From Seminavis robusta (lineage: Eukaryota; Bacillariophyta; Bacillariophyceae; Naviculales; Naviculaceae), in assembly GCA_903772945.1 (NCBI GenBank), contig CAICTM010000065.1, positions 1-64,000 of the forward strand: a stretch of 64,000 nt of DNA. The letters are read 5' to 3'. Position 1 is the stretch's first letter. Every line of letters begins with the position of its first letter. Both the position numbers and the translations under genes were made by a program. Below the pieces are notes generated by a model, which saw nothing but the letters and a program-made list of their open reading frames with translations, was not told the origin of the DNA and ran no database searches. Shown here one piece after another: positions 54,706-64,000 of the stretch.

Positions 54706-55992
54706 CTAATTTTCAGGTGGTCCATCCGGCAACGACACAATAAGCCCCGCATTGCTGCTGCTAGCTTCGGTGCTTCCATGCCCGGAAACATCGCCTCCCT
54801 CGACATCTTGTTGGTCTGTGTCATCTGGAAGACTGGTGGTATCCTCTTCTTCACTTGTCGCTGTGGTTGTCTTGATAGGAGTAGCAAGGCCGCCTCGGTT
54901 GCACAGTGGACAATGATTCTTCCTCTTGAGCCAATCTTTGAGACACTCTACGCAATAGAGGTGTCCACAAGGTATATCACAAACTCGATCTCCAATGTGG
55001 AGGGGGCATAGACAAATCGCGCAATTGACAGCATTGTCCACAGTTTCTCCGCCGTCAAGGTTCAATGACAATGCGCTACTCAAGAATTGGGATGCTTCAG
55101 CAAGGGACAAGGTCACAGATTGAGATTCGTCCGCCTCTATGTCGTCTTCCGATGCATCGCCACGGTTTGAGTCGGTGTTTGCACTTGTCGTTCTTTCTGA
55201 TCCCATGTACTTTTTGACTTTTAGTTCCATTCTTTGCTGCCATTCTGAAGGCTCAGTGTCATTGTTGTCATTATCATTAGTTCTTCTGCCAGCGTCTTGC
55301 TCTGCTCTCTGGTTTCTGCCGTTCCACCATGTCATAAAGTTGCTCCGTGCTCTCTGCCGGTTTTGCTGTCTCAGAAAGGCACTCCGTAGCACCCACGTGG
55401 CTCTTTCTGGATCCCTCTGTATCATGCTTTCGATGTGCCTTCGAAGCAGGTCACGTTCGTTGGAATGGCCCAGGATTCGATAGCAAAGCTTGCGCATGAT
55501 AAAGGCTCGAGCGGCATTGCCCTGATCCGAGCAAAAGAAGGCGTAGACCAGTGCAACAAACCAGAAAACGCAGATGAAAAAGAAGCCTCGAACAAATGAT
55601 CCTCCTTCCAATTCGTTGAAACAGATAACGGGCCCGTGGGCACCTTCCACTCTGCAAGCATTAAAGTCCAGGGGACAATAGGCATCATTTCGGTTGAAAT
55701 AGTGTGCGCACCAGCAGATTTTCACGGGGACTATTGGATTATCATTGATGTAGTCATCGTCGAATGGACCTCCTATAAAGTCGTAAATCGGACTCACTTC
55801 AACGTAGGAATCTGTGAAAGAGCTGTACTGAACATTGCGTGTCCTGCTCTCCACTGCATCCAATCGACATTGAACAAAGTCCAGCATGGCGGTACCCTCG
55901 GAAGGATCCTCGTACGGCTGAGCCACGATACTCCCTGGACTGAGGAAGAGCGTGGATGCATACAAACAGGTAACGAGCCTTCGCGCATTCAT
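54706..55992 (-). CDS. Signal-anchored RING finger protein (E3 ligase-like)
   Basis: 428 residues, single exon, from MNARRLVTCLYASTLFLSPG (signal peptide). A short luminal domain has Cys residues (ICWCAHYFNRNDAYCPLDFN). One TM helix follows near 135-155 (GFFFICVFWFVALVYAFFC). A cytosolic part with Arg-rich helices and acidic stretches leads to a RING-HC near residues 320-365: CAICLCP, then CGHLYCVECLKDW, then CPLC. Membrane RINGs with this layout act as ubiquitin ligases at the ER or endosomes. That role is inferred. It is tail to head with the next RING gene, which has the same layout, so the two are probable tandem paralogues. Confidence 0.85.
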   Translation of the reverse strand: MNARRLVTCLYASTLFLSPGSIVAQPYEDPSEGTAMLDFVQCRLDAVESRTRNVQYSSFTDSYVEVSPIYDFIGGPFDDDYINDNPIVPVKICWCAHYFNRNDAYCPLDFNACRVEGAHGPVICFNELEGGSFVRGFFFICVFWFVALVYAFFCSDQGNAARAFIMRKLCYRILGHSNERDLLRRHIESMIQRDPERATWVLRSAFLRQQNRQRARSNFMTWWNGRNQRAEQDAGRRTNDNDNNDTEPSEWQQRMELKVKKYMGSERTTSANTDSNRGDASEDDIEADESQSVTLSLAEASQFLSSALSLNLDGGETVDNAVNCAICLCPLHIGDRVCDIPCGHLYCVECLKDWLKRKNHCPLCNRGGLATPIKTTTATSEEEDTTSLPDDTDQQDVEGGDVSGHGSTEASSSNAGLIVSLPDGPPEN

Positions 55993-56175
55993 GGTCGGTC
56001 AATGCTTCAGAAAAAACTGCGCCTTCGGAGCCTACCTGCATGCATGTCCATCATGCAACAAGGCATCGATCAGCATCCGTGCATCCATCAACTCAACGAC
56101 AACGTGAAGCAGCCGTTGGCTTCATCTTTTGGGAGACCATTCTTGTTGATGCATTGTTGTCCTAAATCCCTGTGA

Positions 56176-56443
56176 CACCTTTATTTAGACGACACAAATT
56201 TTTGGTAATTAACAGCAAGCCAGCTAAGATGGCCGACACAGCAGCTCAACTCCCTCCATCCTCCAATCCTTCATTCTCCATTCATGCGAAATGATGGGCA
56301 AACCCTGTGCACCCACAAAGCATAATAGTACGGCTGTATCTAGCTAGGTCATCGCTAGCTAGTATTAATAGGTTACATGTAGGTAATAGTGTTTACAATG
56401 TACTTTTGCATCTTATTTCTCGCAGATCGTTTCATTCATTCAT
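56176..56443. other. Gap between the two RING genes
   Basis: Short promoter/terminator gap with a few tagctagc and cattcattcattca runs. No gene. Confidence 0.4.
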
Positions 56444-58074
56444 TCATTCACCAGTTACCACCAACCCGGGTCGATGCAGATCTATCGGATGTATGGTACT
56501 ATCATCATGATTATTGCTCTCTCTGCTATGTCGTCGAGGCGTGGCAATATTCTCTGCCAAACAGAGAGGACATACATTCCGCCTCACAATCCACGTCTTG
56601 AGGCATTCGATATGCATGACGTGATTGCAGGGTAGATCCCCCACTCGGTCTCCGTCTTCCATTTCCGTGTGGCAAATGGCGCACGTAATGAGTGGGTTTT
56701 CCTCTTCGTCGTCGTATACATTTCTTTCATGATGATGGTCGTGTTTGTGGTTGACGTCTTTCGCTGGCTCTGCTGTTGTCTTCAAGTTGGATACTGACTT
56801 GACTTCTGACTCAGTTTGGCATGATGATGGCGGTATTGTTTCTGCGACAAAAGTGCAATCATTATTTGGTGAGCCAGCAGCAGCAGCAGCAGCATCGTGA
56901 TTGGGTGTGGCCAACGTCCGGTGGTGGTGGTTGTTGTTGTGGTAATGAAACGTCTTGGTCCGTAACAAGACTTCTTCTCGTGCACCACTTTCGTTTGCCG
57001 GTGTTATTTCAAAGGTGACTTCAAAGCCCGCATAACTAATTCTTTGCTGTTGTTGTTGTGTATTGTTGTTGTTGTTATCGTTGTTGTTATTGTTGTTTTC
57101 GACCGTGTCTTGAATTTGTCGTCGAATGACAATTCGATTGGTGAGACCGGGATGATCCCTCATGATGCGGTTGGTAGCATGGATGTTCCACTGTGGAAAG
57201 ATGCAGGAGACACAGCATCCCATGGCATGTCGTCCGGACCGAGTCAACAAGAGGCACAAAACAACGGCGAGGTACCTTTAGAGAGAACAAAGTGAGACGA
57301 AATGAATCCAACAAAACATTCCTCTTTGTATTTGTATTCATTTGTAGTTACGCACCATACAGTCACGACGGGCCATACATTTCGCGCAAAGCTTTCGGGT
57401 CGGGTGATATCGACACACCCCGGATCGCGAAAGTAAAAGGTCGTGGTAGTTCGGGACGTGTGAGCATCTTGGACCGACGCCCAGCCACTTCCCAATCCAC
57501 AATGCGTGCGAGGGAGAGGACAGTAGAAATCTTTTTGTCGCGATCCTCCTTGGGCGGGGGATTTCCAACAGGGACACCGTCGCGCACGGACAATACTGGG
57601 TTGGTCGTTGTTGTTGATGTTCTGATTGTTGCCACCAACAACTCGATCATCATCACTGGACTCGTTGTTGTTGTAGAACCAGCTGGAGTTGTCTAGATGT
57701 TGTAGATCTCGATTCTGTTCTTCCTGAATAGAGACGGACAGGGCCGTCTGATGATTGTGGTAATCGAAGGATGAATGAGAATCATCCCCATATTCTTCTT
57801 CCTGGGAGGAAGAACCGCGGAGCCACTCCTTGCCGTCACTGCTACCCAAAGATGGATCTTCTGGAGATAACTCATCTGGTAATACTAGTAGTGAATCTTC
57901 TTGTTGCAACAATTTCCTGTCATGGACCGGTTGGTAGGACTGTTTGCTGGGGTTCCATTGTAGTTCCACAATGGGTTCGTACCGGAGGTCACAATACCAT
58001 CGAAATTCGCCATGCACTCTACATACTTGAAGCACAAGCACGCTCAGAAGAAAGCAACGGTCAAAGACGGGCAT
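56444..58074 (-). CDS. Membrane RING-H2 finger protein, two exons
   Basis: Exon 1 58074-57356 and exon 2 57275-56444 are joined over an 80-bp GT-AG intron (gtgcgt ... taaag) that splits a Trp codon in the middle of the TM helix (WPVVTVW|YLAVVLCLLL). The product is 516 residues: a signal peptide (MPVFDRCFLLSVLVLQVC), a luminal Ser/Asp/Asn-rich part with CPCWKSPAQGG and DFYCPLPRTHCG, the TM helix, then poly-Asn, poly-Gln, His and Ala runs. A RING-H2 near the end has CAICHTEM, CNHVMHIEC and CPLC. The luminal Cys pattern and order match the neighbouring RING gene at 54706-55992, supporting common descent. A ubiquitin-ligase role is inferred. Homopolymer runs make this copy prone to length change. 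Confidence 0.82.
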
Positions 58075-58554
58075 CTTGCTTGATCAGCTACTAGCTAATA
58101 AGATCCAGATCGAGAAAGTGATAATGTACAGCCACTGATGGTAAAGCTTCTGGCGTGGGAAGGCGACAGTCGTCCAGATCTTCGGCGACCAACAAACTTG
58201 AAGGAACGAACCGGATGTCACGATGGCGGGTCACTCAATTGTTGCTTGGATGGAGTGTCACACTGCCATTATTTTGGCCATTTTGGCCGTCAGAGCTGTT
58301 TGGCACCCAAGGGCAATTCTCTCTTTACACGAATCAGACTTCAAGAAAGGATGAAATGATGAATGGAGGCAGCCGCATGGTGTCAACAGAGTGATAGTCA
58401 GTGTTTGAAGCCCTTCCTTTGGATTTGCATTCCTAATTCAACCAATAGATTGATAGACTGACAGTTGCGTTCGGAATCCATTCTTCAAGCCCACATCGCA
58501 TTGCTAATATTACATCGCCAAATACCAGTACAACAACACAGCCTTCACGATACC

Positions 58555-59559
58555 ATGAGCAAGCAAATGACATGTTCCTTCTTCCCAGCTCACTGCTCCC
58601 ACATCTTTCCCTTTGTCCCACGAACTTTTGACTTGATCTTTCCCGAGGATGTTGCCCAGGCTTGTCCCGAGCAGGTCATCACGCTGGGCTCCAACAACCA
58701 GAATATCCGAAGACCCGTTCTGGCACTCTTTGCACTGCTGGGTATTGTTACTGGCATTGTGGGAGGATTGCGCTTTCTCCAACAAAGCCTTCAACACAAG
58801 ACAACCTCTGTCATTAGTATTCTGCAAAAACCGACCATCTATTGGTCCGTCGCGTTCTTGTCGTTTGGAACCATGAACTTGAGTGGATTGTTTCTGCATT
58901 GTTTGACGGATCCCACCATTAGCAGTCCCATCGAACGACCGCTTTTGTGGATTGGAGATACGTGCAGCACGGGGGTGTTTGGCGTTGCCCTTTGGGCGGC
59001 TGCATTGATGGAAGCATTCCCAGCGGCCTGGCAATTACTCCAAGGGAAGACAAAGCTGTGGGGCAGTAACAACCACAGCAGACTCGAGGCCATGGCACAA
59101 ACTGCTGCCAAATTGCTCATTCCGTGTGCTTGGGCACTTATCAATCTGGTCGGAGTGGGAACCGTACTCTACTTTTTGTGGTTCCGCAACCAGCCTGCTG
59201 ATGATCATATAATGACAAGAATGATCCCCGCATCCTTACCATTGGAAATGTGGTATGCGATACCAGCTACATCCTTGGCATCCCATGCATTGGTTCTCAT
59301 GCTCCTGTGTTGCCGACCCTTTTCCAAGGGATTGCTCCTGACATATATCAGCAGTTATGTCACCTTTTTGGTCGCATTGGGCGATCCCTGGTTGTGCCGT
59401 CAGTTTGGAAACTCCATGAGTGATCTATTCACCACTGCCACGCTCTTTTTTGCATCTACGGATGTGTTGTTTCTGGGAATTTGGGTCTGGTTGGAAGACT
59501 ATCGCAAAATGCAACAACAACAACAGCAGCAACAACAACACAAAGAAAAGCATGCTTGA
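58555..59559 (+). CDS. Multi-pass membrane protein, unknown family
   Basis: 334 residues from ATG 58555 (MSKQMTCSFF). About seven hydrophobic segments are visible, including VLALFALLGIVTGIVGGL, YWSVAFLSFGTMNLSGLFLH, FGVALWAAALMEAF, LINLVGVGTVLYFLWF, ALVLMLLCC, LTYISSYVTFLVAL and TLFFASTDVLFLGIWVW. The N-terminus has a Cys-rich short head, and the C-terminus is a Gln-rich tail coded by CAA/CAG repeats. The number of passes and the His/Asp residues inside helices recall seven-TM lipid or receptor families, but no diagnostic motif lets me name one. The reading frame extends 30 codons upstream only through a non-ATG codon. Confidence 0.65.
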   Translation: MSKQMTCSFFPAHCSHIFPFVPRTFDLIFPEDVAQACPEQVITLGSNNQNIRRPVLALFALLGIVTGIVGGLRFLQQSLQHKTTSVISILQKPTIYWSVAFLSFGTMNLSGLFLHCLTDPTISSPIERPLLWIGDTCSTGVFGVALWAAALMEAFPAAWQLLQGKTKLWGSNNHSRLEAMAQTAAKLLIPCAWALINLVGVGTVLYFLWFRNQPADDHIMTRMIPASLPLEMWYAIPATSLASHALVLMLLCCRPFSKGLLLTYISSYVTFLVALGDPWLCRQFGNSMSDLFTTATLFFASTDVLFLGIWVWLEDYRKMQQQQQQQQQHKEKHA

Positions 59560-59861
59560 GCAGCTAAACAAACACAACTGGTTCGTTGGAGAAATAAAAT
59601 GACACATCACACTTTTCCCAGAGAAGCACCTCGAATGATACCGTCGGATGCAACAAAAGGGTGCCAGGCTAAGACGCGGTACCTGGTACCGGTATCTGGG
59701 CATTCGGTGGGCGCAAGGCACCGTTCCGGCTACTAGAAAGAATTTTATGGTGCCGGAGATCATCTATCTGATGATGCAACTAGAACCTATCTTGAACTAG
59801 CTAGCTCATCTGTACAAAAACAATGTAGTTGCCAACTTTAGCTACTGTATTTGATACTAAG

Positions 59862-61080
59862 TTAGTCAATGTACAGTTTCTTGTGCTTGTAGGCTGGAAC
59901 CTTTTCCTTGTATGTGTTGAAGAGTCGCTTGACTTCCTCGCAGTATTTCGCGTGCCACTTGTCTACATCCTCATCTGTAGGGTCAGGAATGTGTGGAAGT
60001 CCCATTGGTTTGGCTCGGGCATACAGGCACTAGAGGAGCAGCAGAAAAAAAAGTACAAGGCACAAGTTGGTCCTGCAGTCACTCAACAAGAAGCAGACTC
60101 AAAAGGGATGATTGCGTACAGTATACATACCTTTTCATCTCTAGGGATTGGCAAATAGTACTTGCCCCACATGTACGTGAGACTCACTTGCAGTTTTCGG
60201 GACAAGTCTGCCAAAGGACCATGCTTGAGCACGCTCAGAACAGAAGTGTTGCCAAAGAGATAGGCCGGAATCACGTCCACACCTTCCTTCAATGCCAGTT
60301 TGATGAACCCCTTTCGTTGACTCAGGAAGAGTCGTTCTTCGACGGGACTACTCTTGAAGAGTTCGGCAATGCCACCCACGTACAGGACGAGACAGCCATC
60401 GATGCCTTTGTTTTGAAAGTGACGTTGCATCGACTTTCGAGAGGCATCGACCAATCCAAAGATGCCCATGACATTCTTCAGAATGGGAGTCTGGTGCACG
60501 ACCGAGGCGGTGGCCGTCTTGATTTGCCCAATATCTGGGTCACAAACGGCGAGAGAACAAATTCCACAGAAAGAAAGCTAAAGAGCATTACACACACAAA
60601 AGCCGGTGAGATCCTCCAGCAAAATCACGCCACCCTGACAACGAAGGGTATACTTACCACACCATGTGGCTGCGATGCAAGAATGAAACGTTTATCCGTG
60701 GTTTTGAGCATTTCTCGGATATCAGCATCGGTGAATTCAAATGCTGTTTCAAAGTCAAAGTAGTCTGCCATGGGCTTTAGGAATCGACAATCGAGTTTCT
60801 TGGGTTTGGAGAGAATGGACAAGATAAGAGGAGCAGCAATGACAAAGGACCCTTCCATGGTGGGATATCGAAACAATAGACAGAGGATGGAAGTGATGAT
60901 GTAGATGGGTGCAAAAAAGTAGACACAGCAAAATGTTGTCGCCATGGCCATGCCCAGTAGCCAACGGGCCGTGGAGATTTCATTGCTTCTACATGTTGTA
61001 GTGTTGATGCTGGTTTTGGTGATCTTCCTTGTTGTGGTTTGTGGTTTCTCCACAACTACAGATGTTTCAGATCTCGACAT
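59862..61080 (-). CDS. DGAT2: Type-2 diacylglycerol acyltransferase (DGAT2)
   Basis: Exons 61080-60658, 60577-60131 and about 60014 (or 60030)-59862 give about 340 residues. After a Ser/Thr-rich head come two hydrophobic segments (LLGMAMATTFCCVYFFAPIY, then a second), then PMADYFDFETAFE and the signature SQPHGV joined over intron 1 to LSFCGICS. Exon 2 holds TATASVVHQTPILKNVMGIF, GLVDASRK, YVGGIAELF, RKGFIKLALKEGVDVIPAYL, FGN and YYLPIPR. The end is LPHIPDPTDEDVDKWHAKYC, VKRLF, YK. These are the DGAT2/MOGAT blocks, including the catalytic HPHG-like box as QPHG. It makes triacylglycerol from diacylglycerol and acyl-CoA at the ER. With the strongest acceptor of intron 2 (after 60030) exon 3 starts CLYARAKPMG but then goes out of frame by one base. 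A downstream AG (exon from 60014) keeps the frame. Confidence 0.88.
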
Positions 61081-61376
61081 GCTGAATCGAATCAATCGCA
61101 AGGTACCGGTAGATAAGAGAATGGACGAGGTATAAGTTTTTAAAAAGGAAGATTGTGAGAACAAGGACTTGAGCGAAAGGTCGAAGATTGTGAGAATGCA
61201 AAACGATGAATGCCGATGGAAACAATGCATGTTCGTCACCTGACTTTGCTTGTGGGACCGCGCCGCTTTTACATTACTGCCGATGTTGCCGGTGCTGCCG
61301 GTACCGGTAGAGTCGTGCCAGACTGCATGCCTGCTGTAACGAACATGTGTGATTCGAATCGATTTTTGATTCGACA

Positions 61377-62033
61377 ATGGTCACCAGTCAAGAGATCCAG
61401 CAGTTAGGTGGGGTCAACCAGAAGAGAGCTGAAGTAGAATGGGCAGTGTCAGATCTTCAGCGGGACAAGGAGGATCGGGATGCCGAGGCCTCAGGCAAAA
61501 TGTTCAAGCCAGCAGCACTCGCTGGGGCACTCTTCTTTTCCGTGCGATCTCACCAAAACCCAACAACAATCCAAGAAGATCCTTCATGGGACACACTGAA
61601 ACAAGCACAAGATGCCATTGGATGGCATCATCTGTTAAAGGGGAGAATCTCTAAACAATTCAGTCAGGAACAAGACCGATATTTGAACATGAAAAAGACC
61701 GCAACCAAACGCAACAATGGACTCACATGGCTCACTGGACTCATTGACATTATCTATAAAGAATGGTGGAAACTCTGGGACATGCGCAACCAAGACAGAC
61801 ATGGGCACGACATGAGAACCAAGTCACAAGCAAAGAAAGCACAAGCAATCCGACAACTCACTCAGTTCTACGAAGCATACCAGCAAGAAGTCCCCGAACA
61901 TTTGGAATGGCTATTCCAGATACCACTCGAATCGCGCATGCAACTGAATACACCAGTCATCATTCAATTTTTGAACACATGGGAACCTGTGTTACAAGAG
62001 AGTCACTACACCACAGCCCTGGAAACAGGATAG
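61377..62033 (+). pseudogene. LINE (non-LTR retrotransposon) ORF2 C-terminal fragment
   Basis: A 218-codon open frame ending at 62033. It carries DAIGWHHLLKGRISKQFSQE, then GLTWLTGLIDIIYKEWWKLW and DMRNQDRHGHD. This arrangement (AIGWxxFLxGRxS, a Trp-rich helix, then RNxxxHG) is typical of the region after the reverse transcriptase in RTE-like LINEs of diatoms. The reverse transcriptase itself is absent, so it is a 5'-truncated copy, as LINE insertions usually are. The 3' flank (62156-62280) has short hairpins (e.g. ccgagccttagctcg) that could be the LINE 3' UTR. It sits about 300 bp upstream of the DGAT2 start. Confidence 0.5.
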
Positions 62034-62887
62034 TCGGACATTCCTACCATCCCTTTTTCCTTACCCCTCCTACCCCCTCAAACTTCTTTACCAACCCCAA
62101 CTCTCTTCAACAAAGAGCTCATGGCTCCGACCTCAGTGTACAAATCCTTAGATAGCTAACAGGCGTCGCACCCTCTCAGGAGGCCAGTGTGGCCGGTGAG
62201 CAGACTTGACTGTGGGAAATACCCGAGCCTTAGCTCGTGGGTAGTCCTCAAGCACATCTCGTCTGAATCCGTTATTAGACGTTCAGTTTTTTTCTTTTCC
62301 GTGCGATCTGTTCTAGACTTTTTGGTAGCAAGAAGCATGAGATTCAATCCACAGGCGATACTTTTCCATTATGCTATTGATTGTCATTGCTTCCTCCAAG
62401 GTGGGGGTTGTTAGGTAGCCGCAACTTCTTCTGTATCACCATCTCTTCCTGAATTACTAACAGGCCCAAAGGTTTCTAGAGACTGTGTTGGAATAAGTAG
62501 CAAAAGTAAAAGGACTAACAAAAGAAAAGAAGTAGTAGGTTGTGCCACAACCCATTTGCTTTTCTATTGTGCTAAGGGATTGTCATTGGTCCTCACTTTG
62601 CAAACACAGTTGTGAATTATAGTTCTGGCTAATCTGGCAGCCAAATATCTAGCTAGCTAGCTAGCTAGCATCTGTGCAGAACAAGGAAGCAAAGTCGCCA
62701 TGGACAACAGCCAGTACCACATTACAGCAAAACCATTGGCAGCAACAGAGGCATCCATGGAAAAAGCAACCAACACTTGGTTACACTAAGTCTTGCCGAT
62801 GACAGCTCTTGAAGGTTGCATCCTATTGTATTGTTGACTTACTAAATTGAAACTTTGGTGTCTTCATCAGCTAAATAAATAGCTTCT
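62034..62887. other. Intergenic with CTAG microsatellite
   Basis: Contains the probable LINE tail and a (ctag)n run at about 62649-62669. No gene supported. Confidence 0.5.
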
Positions 62888-62892
62888 GCTTT

Positions 62893-62936
<44 letters not shown>

Positions 62937-62960
62937 TGTGTTCGATTCACAGTCAAAGCA
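62888..62960 (+). tRNA. tRNA-Phe (GAA)
   Basis: 73 bp folding into a full cloverleaf. The acceptor stem GCTTTGA pairs with TCAAAGC and is followed by discriminator A. The D arm GCTC/GAGC has loop AGTTGGGA. The anticodon stem TCAGA/TCTGA has loop CTGAAGA (anticodon GAA), and the T arm CTGTG/CACAG has loop TTCGATT. There is no intron, and CCA is not encoded. The A and B boxes are intact, and a short T-run just after the gene (62961-62965) can stop RNA polymerase III. Confidence 0.95.
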
Positions 62961-63977
62961 TTTTGCCTTCTTTTGGCTTCGGTGGGTTTTGGGTGGAAGG
63001 GACGAATTTGAGCCATTTGGTTGTTCTTTCCACTGTTTTGGGGGGAGATTTCTATCACAATTGCAATCATTGTAGAACAAGTATTCTTGCTAAAAGAAAG
63101 GGGTAAGTGTTGTCAAAGGGCAGGGATGAAGATTGAGACTTGATTGGGCTTTGGGGTACACAGGAAGATCAGAAGAAACAGCCAGCCTTGCAGTGCTCCT
63201 TTTCTTCCAGTGTTCTGTGGTCTGATTCTTTGGATTTTCAGAGCCCATGGGAAAAGCTTGAAGGCAGCTAGTTGGATGTGGTACTGACACTTGTATCATC
63301 AAGGCTTGTTGGGAGACTACAGTCGTATCATGTTCTCTTGGTCAAGAAGGGGGATGGCAAGCCGCCTTGAGTGCGACGAAAGGCTTGAAGCGTTGGGAGT
63401 TAATGACTCCGTCCGTGAATGGTCAGTCACGATCGCATCATCGCATCCCACCAAGCGTTTCGCACCCCGCTACCCGCAACCCTCACCAACAAACGACTGT
63501 TGCCTTGAATGATCTTCCGAGTTGCCCTGTTGTCTCCACGGTATCTAAAGTTACAATAGGCCCTGAATCTACAACAGGAGCGGCAGAGTGACGATCCCAG
63601 TCGCTACTACTAGTGGAATAAGGCGCAACGACATCGCGAGGTCAGCGGACGATTCATTCATTCCTTCGTGGTACTGTACCAAACGAAAACCGGACATTTC
63701 GCTGGCGGACCAGGAGTCCAATTGCAAGCCTTCCACTGCTGCAGTTCTGTGGTTGACCCTGCCTTTTGTGACTTGTGAAGCCACCCATCTGCCTTGGCGT
63801 CGCAAATTATATTTTTGATTTGTCTGAGCCATCCAAATTAAATCAATCGAATTGATGGAAAGCTAGCTTGCTGGACCAGCAGGAGTCGAATCGGAACGGG
63901 CTTGTGTTTGGATATAGCCACACAGAAACTCACTCTCAAGACGACAACGACAACAGCAACAACAAAACAACAACAAG
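62961..63977. other. Intergenic, nothing recognised
   Basis: About 1 kb with short frames only. The right end (63930-63977) is rich in CAA/CAG and looks like the 5' leader of the gene starting at 63978. Confidence 0.45.
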
Positions 63978-64000
63978 ATGTCTTCCAAGGAGAAAAAGGG
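63978..64000 (+). CDS. 5' end of a gene cut by the window edge
   Basis: ATG in a good context (caacaagATGTC) after a CAA-rich leader, followed by codons for MSSKEKK. Only seven codons are visible, so the product cannot be named. Confidence 0.4.

Noticed and set aside
59993-60763. 256-codon plus-strand ORF
   Set aside because: Fully antisense to DGAT2 exons and introns, with no motif of its own.
61525-62312. An 18-bp phrase (ttcttttccgtgcgatct) occurring twice, considered as a LINE target duplication
   Set aside because: One copy lies inside the LINE reading frame rather than at its 5' border, so it cannot be a flanking duplication. Possibly chance or LINE-derived.
63291-63832. Short ORFs on both strands after the tRNA
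   Set aside because: All under 90 codons, no motifs, and no support for splicing between them.

Overview
The window looks like a transposon-rich piece of a diatom nuclear genome, probably pennate. Pointers are short (76-130 bp) spliceosomal introns, a protein with a signal peptide ending in a diatom-style SAF plastid-targeting motif, a type-2 diacylglycerol acyltransferase, 27-residue ankyrin-like repeats, BspA-like (DUF285) repeats, and copia (CoDi-type) and gypsy (GyDi-type) retroelements. No single marker fixes the species. The organism call is inference.

Layout. 1-3.4 kb: tail of an unrecognised gene, a gypsy LTR fragment, and the N-terminal part of a piggyBac-like transposase. 4.1-10.1 kb: a compact host block with a two-TM protein, a BTB/POZ protein, a probable plastid protein and an ankyrin-repeat protein with an F-box-like N-terminus. 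11.2-16.3 kb: a decayed Ty3/gypsy element carrying an 813-bp MITE-like DNA element. 16.3-17.6 kb: remains of a BspA-like gene with one repeat per exon. 17.6-26.5 kb: an accessory stretch with poorly recognisable genes. It holds the most interesting item, a spliced histone H3 variant (23182-23671) with Arg at K9 and Gln at K27, divergently placed from an OTU/papain-like cysteine protease gene.

26.5-51 kb is a nest of LTR retroelements: a decayed copia element with 150-bp LTRs, parts of two CoDi-type elements with two integrase regions head to tail, a fairly young gypsy element inserted in one of them (TSD CAGG), and a very young pol-less LTR element (46043-50973, TSD CAAAT, LTRs differing at one base by eye). 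A Crypton-like recombinase fragment follows.

52.8-64 kb is host again: a secreted pepsin-type aspartyl protease whose DTGS motif is split by a GC-AG intron, two neighbouring membrane RING proteins of the same design, a multi-pass membrane protein, DGAT2 (triacylglycerol synthesis), a LINE 3' fragment, a tRNA-Phe(GAA), and the first codons of another gene at the right edge.

Exon joins were worked out by eye from splice consensus and reading frame. All family calls are from motif recognition, with no database search.
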